A stretch of DNA of 13,881 nt from Dehalococcoidia bacterium (GTDB lineage: Bacteria > Chloroflexota > Dehalococcoidia > Dehalococcoidales > RBG-16-60-22). The DNA is taken from assembly GCA_030605045.1 (NCBI GenBank), contig JAUWBK010000009.1, positions 1 through 13,881 on the forward strand. Direction: 5' to 3'. Below, piece by piece: positions 12,665 through 13,881 of this stretch. The notes beneath the pieces are model-generated. The model saw only the letters and a program-made list of their open reading frames with translations. It did not search any database and was not told the origin of the DNA. The position numbers were made by a program, and so were the translations under genes. The stretch's first letter is position 1. The number at the start of each line of letters is the position of its first letter.

Positions 12665-13027
12665 ATGCGGGACCTGATTAAAGCGGTGAAGGCCCTCTCT
12701 GACGAGACCAGGCTCAGGATTCTAAACCTGCTTTTGGAGAGGGAGTGCTGTGTCTGTGAAGTTATGCAGGCACTTAATATATCCCAGTCCCGGTCTTCCC
12801 GTAACCTTGGTATCCTTCAGGACGCTGGTTTCCTGAAGACGAGGCGAGACAGACTGTGGATAGTCTACTCCATAGATTGGCAGTCGGCAAACCGCTACAC
12901 CACTTCCCTGACCAAGCTACTCAGGGAATCACCCGTCAGCAGTAAGCTATTGGAAAAGGATAAGGAAAGGCTAAAGCACGTCAAACGAGAAGGCCCCGGT
13001 TGCTGGCAGAAGAAAAGGTATGAATAA
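12665..13027 (+). CDS. arsR: ArsR/SmtB-family metalloregulatory repressor
   Basis: This winged-helix repressor keeps arsenic-resistance genes off until arsenite binds. The 120-residue protein has the ArsR start (ALSDETRLRILNLLL, 10-24), then ECCVCEV (27-33), the version of the ELCVCDL metal box on helix 3 with C29 and C31 (C28 adjacent). The recognition helix follows (SQSRSSRNLGILQDAGFL, 40-57). C113 near the C-terminus (GPGCW) may be a third ligand. The start is ATG 12665, 6 nt after GGAGG (12654-12658); the in-frame GTG at 12662 is only 3 nt away. The last 8 nt overlap the start of the efflux gene, and the palindrome upstream is its likely operator. The call is firm; arsenic rather than antimony or another metalloid as inducer is inferred from the partner. 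Confidence 0.93.
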   Translation: MRDLIKAVKALSDETRLRILNLLLERECCVCEVMQALNISQSRSSRNLGILQDAGFLKTRRDRLWIVYSIDWQSANRYTTSLTKLLRESPVSSKLLEKDKERLKHVKREGPGCWQKKRYE

Positions 13028-13881
13028 TAAGTCACCAACAGCCGTAGTCGGCAGACTTTCGATAATAGACCGGTTCATCCCGGTATGGATTTTCCTGACC
13101 ATGGCGCTGGGGATTGGGCTGGGTTATGTCTTTCCCGAGATTGCTTCCGTATTTGACATACTCAGGATAGACACTGTCTCTCTGCCCATTGCCATTGGCC
13201 TTCTCTGGATGATGTACCCGGTACTGACCAAGGTGAACTACGAGGAGCTATCTAAAGTTGCTACTGCCTGGAAGATGTTTGGCGTCTCCATCATCCTGAA
13301 CTGGTTCATTGGTCCAGTTATCATGTTCGGGCTGGCATGGCTCTTTCTCGCTGAGCTTCCCGAATACAGGGAGGGACTGATTATCACCGGACTGGCGCGC
13401 TGCATTGCCATGGTGCTCATCTGGAACCTGATGGCAGGGGGTGATAATGAGTACTGTGCTGTCTTGGTAGCCCTGAATTCCGTCTTCCAGATGCTCTTCT
13501 ATTCGGTAATGGCATATTTCTATGTCACCATTGCCTCCTCCTGGGTCAGTGGGGGCGAGACAACTGTTGTGCAAGTGTCTATGTGGGATATCGCCAAAAG
13601 CGTCTTGATATTCCTCGGCATACCCTTGGTAGCTGGCATTATAACTCGCTTCACTCTCATCCGTCGCAAAGGCAGGCAGTGGTTTGAGGAAAGTTTTGCT
13701 CCCCGTCTAAGTCCTACCGCAATGATCGGGCTGCTCTTCACCATCTTTGTCATGTTCTCCATGAAAGGTGAATATATTGTCAGTCTGCCTATGGATGTGC
13801 TTCGCATAGCCGTTCCGCTACTGGTTTACTTCGTGTTGATGTTCAGCGTATCATACATTCTTTCCTGGGCTCTCCGATTCG
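13020..13881 (+). CDS. acr3: ACR3-family arsenite efflux permease (partial, runs off the window)
   Basis: This permease of the BART superfamily extrudes arsenite (and sometimes antimonite) across the cytoplasmic membrane. The frame begins at ATG 13020 inside the arsR stop region (8-nt overlap, so translational coupling is likely) and stays open for 287 codons to the window edge. Several membrane helices are visible. Family signatures are GLARCIAMVLIWN (124-136), holding the essential cysteine C128, and LSPTAMIGLLFTIFVMFSMKGE (230-251) ending in the conserved E251. DRFIPVWIFLTMALGIGLG (17-35) and WMMYPVLTKVNYEEL (63-77) are also typical. About 60-80 residues are missing at the C-terminus if it has the usual length of 350-370. 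No arsC or arsM gene is seen in the window. Confidence 0.95.
   Translation, partial: MNNKSPTAVVGRLSIIDRFIPVWIFLTMALGIGLGYVFPEIASVFDILRIDTVSLPIAIGLLWMMYPVLTKVNYEELSKVATAWKMFGVSIILNWFIGPVIMFGLAWLFLAELPEYREGLIITGLARCIAMVLIWNLMAGGDNEYCAVLVALNSVFQMLFYSVMAYFYVTIASSWVSGGETTVVQVSMWDIAKSVLIFLGIPLVAGIITRFTLIRRKGRQWFEESFAPRLSPTAMIGLLFTIFVMFSMKGEYIVSLPMDVLRIAVPLLVYFVLMFSVSYILSWALRF

Noticed and set aside
13238..13807. Several minus-strand frames opposite the right end
   Set aside because: They lie opposite the ACR3 permease frame, which has clear family signatures and is open to the window edge.

Overview
This is bacterial chromosomal DNA. It carries σ70-type promoters, Shine-Dalgarno sites complementary to a standard anti-SD, several GTG and possible TTG starts, and a set of housekeeping genes: comEC, lepB, pyrE, mutL and pcrA/uvrD. 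The PyrE resembles the short 'thermophile-type' orotate phosphoribosyltransferases, and the gene next to it encodes a membrane-anchored Endonuc_Holl-type nuclease. Together these suggest, without proving, a Chloroflexota (Dehalococcoidia-like) or related lineage. No rRNA, tRNA, CRISPR array, transposase or integrase is visible.

Left part (1-4594): comEC (DNA-uptake channel) runs rightward and converges on a small minus-strand two-helix membrane protein gene with a very strong SD. From the next intergenic region, signal peptidase I (lepB) starts at a TATAAT promoter and is followed 5 nt later by pyrE. After a GC-rich hairpin comes the Holliday-junction-resolvase-related membrane protein.

Middle (4595-6321): an A+T-richer two-gene restriction-modification module, with a predicted PD-(D/E)XK endonuclease (+) and a TSPPY-type amino-methyltransferase (-). 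They converge so tightly that their stop codons overlap in the 4-nt palindrome TTAA. Each has its own promoter, and that of the endonuclease is placed so that its mRNA would be leaderless. The module sits between the nuclease gene and mutL.

Right-middle (6322-10274, minus strand): mutL with the endonuclease-type C-terminal motifs, preceded by pcrA/uvrD. The mutL promoter spacer contains an 18-bp inverted repeat that looks like an operator. The pcrA -10 box lies 6 nt from its ATG, again predicting a leaderless message.

Accessory stretch (10281-12481, minus strand): three poorly known genes, read from right to left. First is a 360-aa protein with two N-terminal membrane helices. Its leader has a consensus promoter, an 8-codon ORF with its own SD, and an overlapping terminator-like hairpin, which together suggest attenuation. 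Second is a 48-aa ORF with a strong SD. Third is a 127-aa protein that looks like an isolated CDC48/VAT N-terminal double-psi barrel with a C-terminal membrane anchor. The upstream regions of pcrA and of the 127-aa gene share two repeated blocks, suggesting that the 127-aa gene arrived with, or caused, a local duplication.

Right end (12552-13881): an arsenic-resistance operon. An ArsR repressor with its palindromic operator overlaps by 8 nt the start of an ACR3-type arsenite efflux pump, which runs off the window.

The most interesting signals are the leader ORF/attenuator, the membrane-anchored CDC48-N-like protein, the mutL operator palindrome and the tightly overlapping restriction-modification pair.
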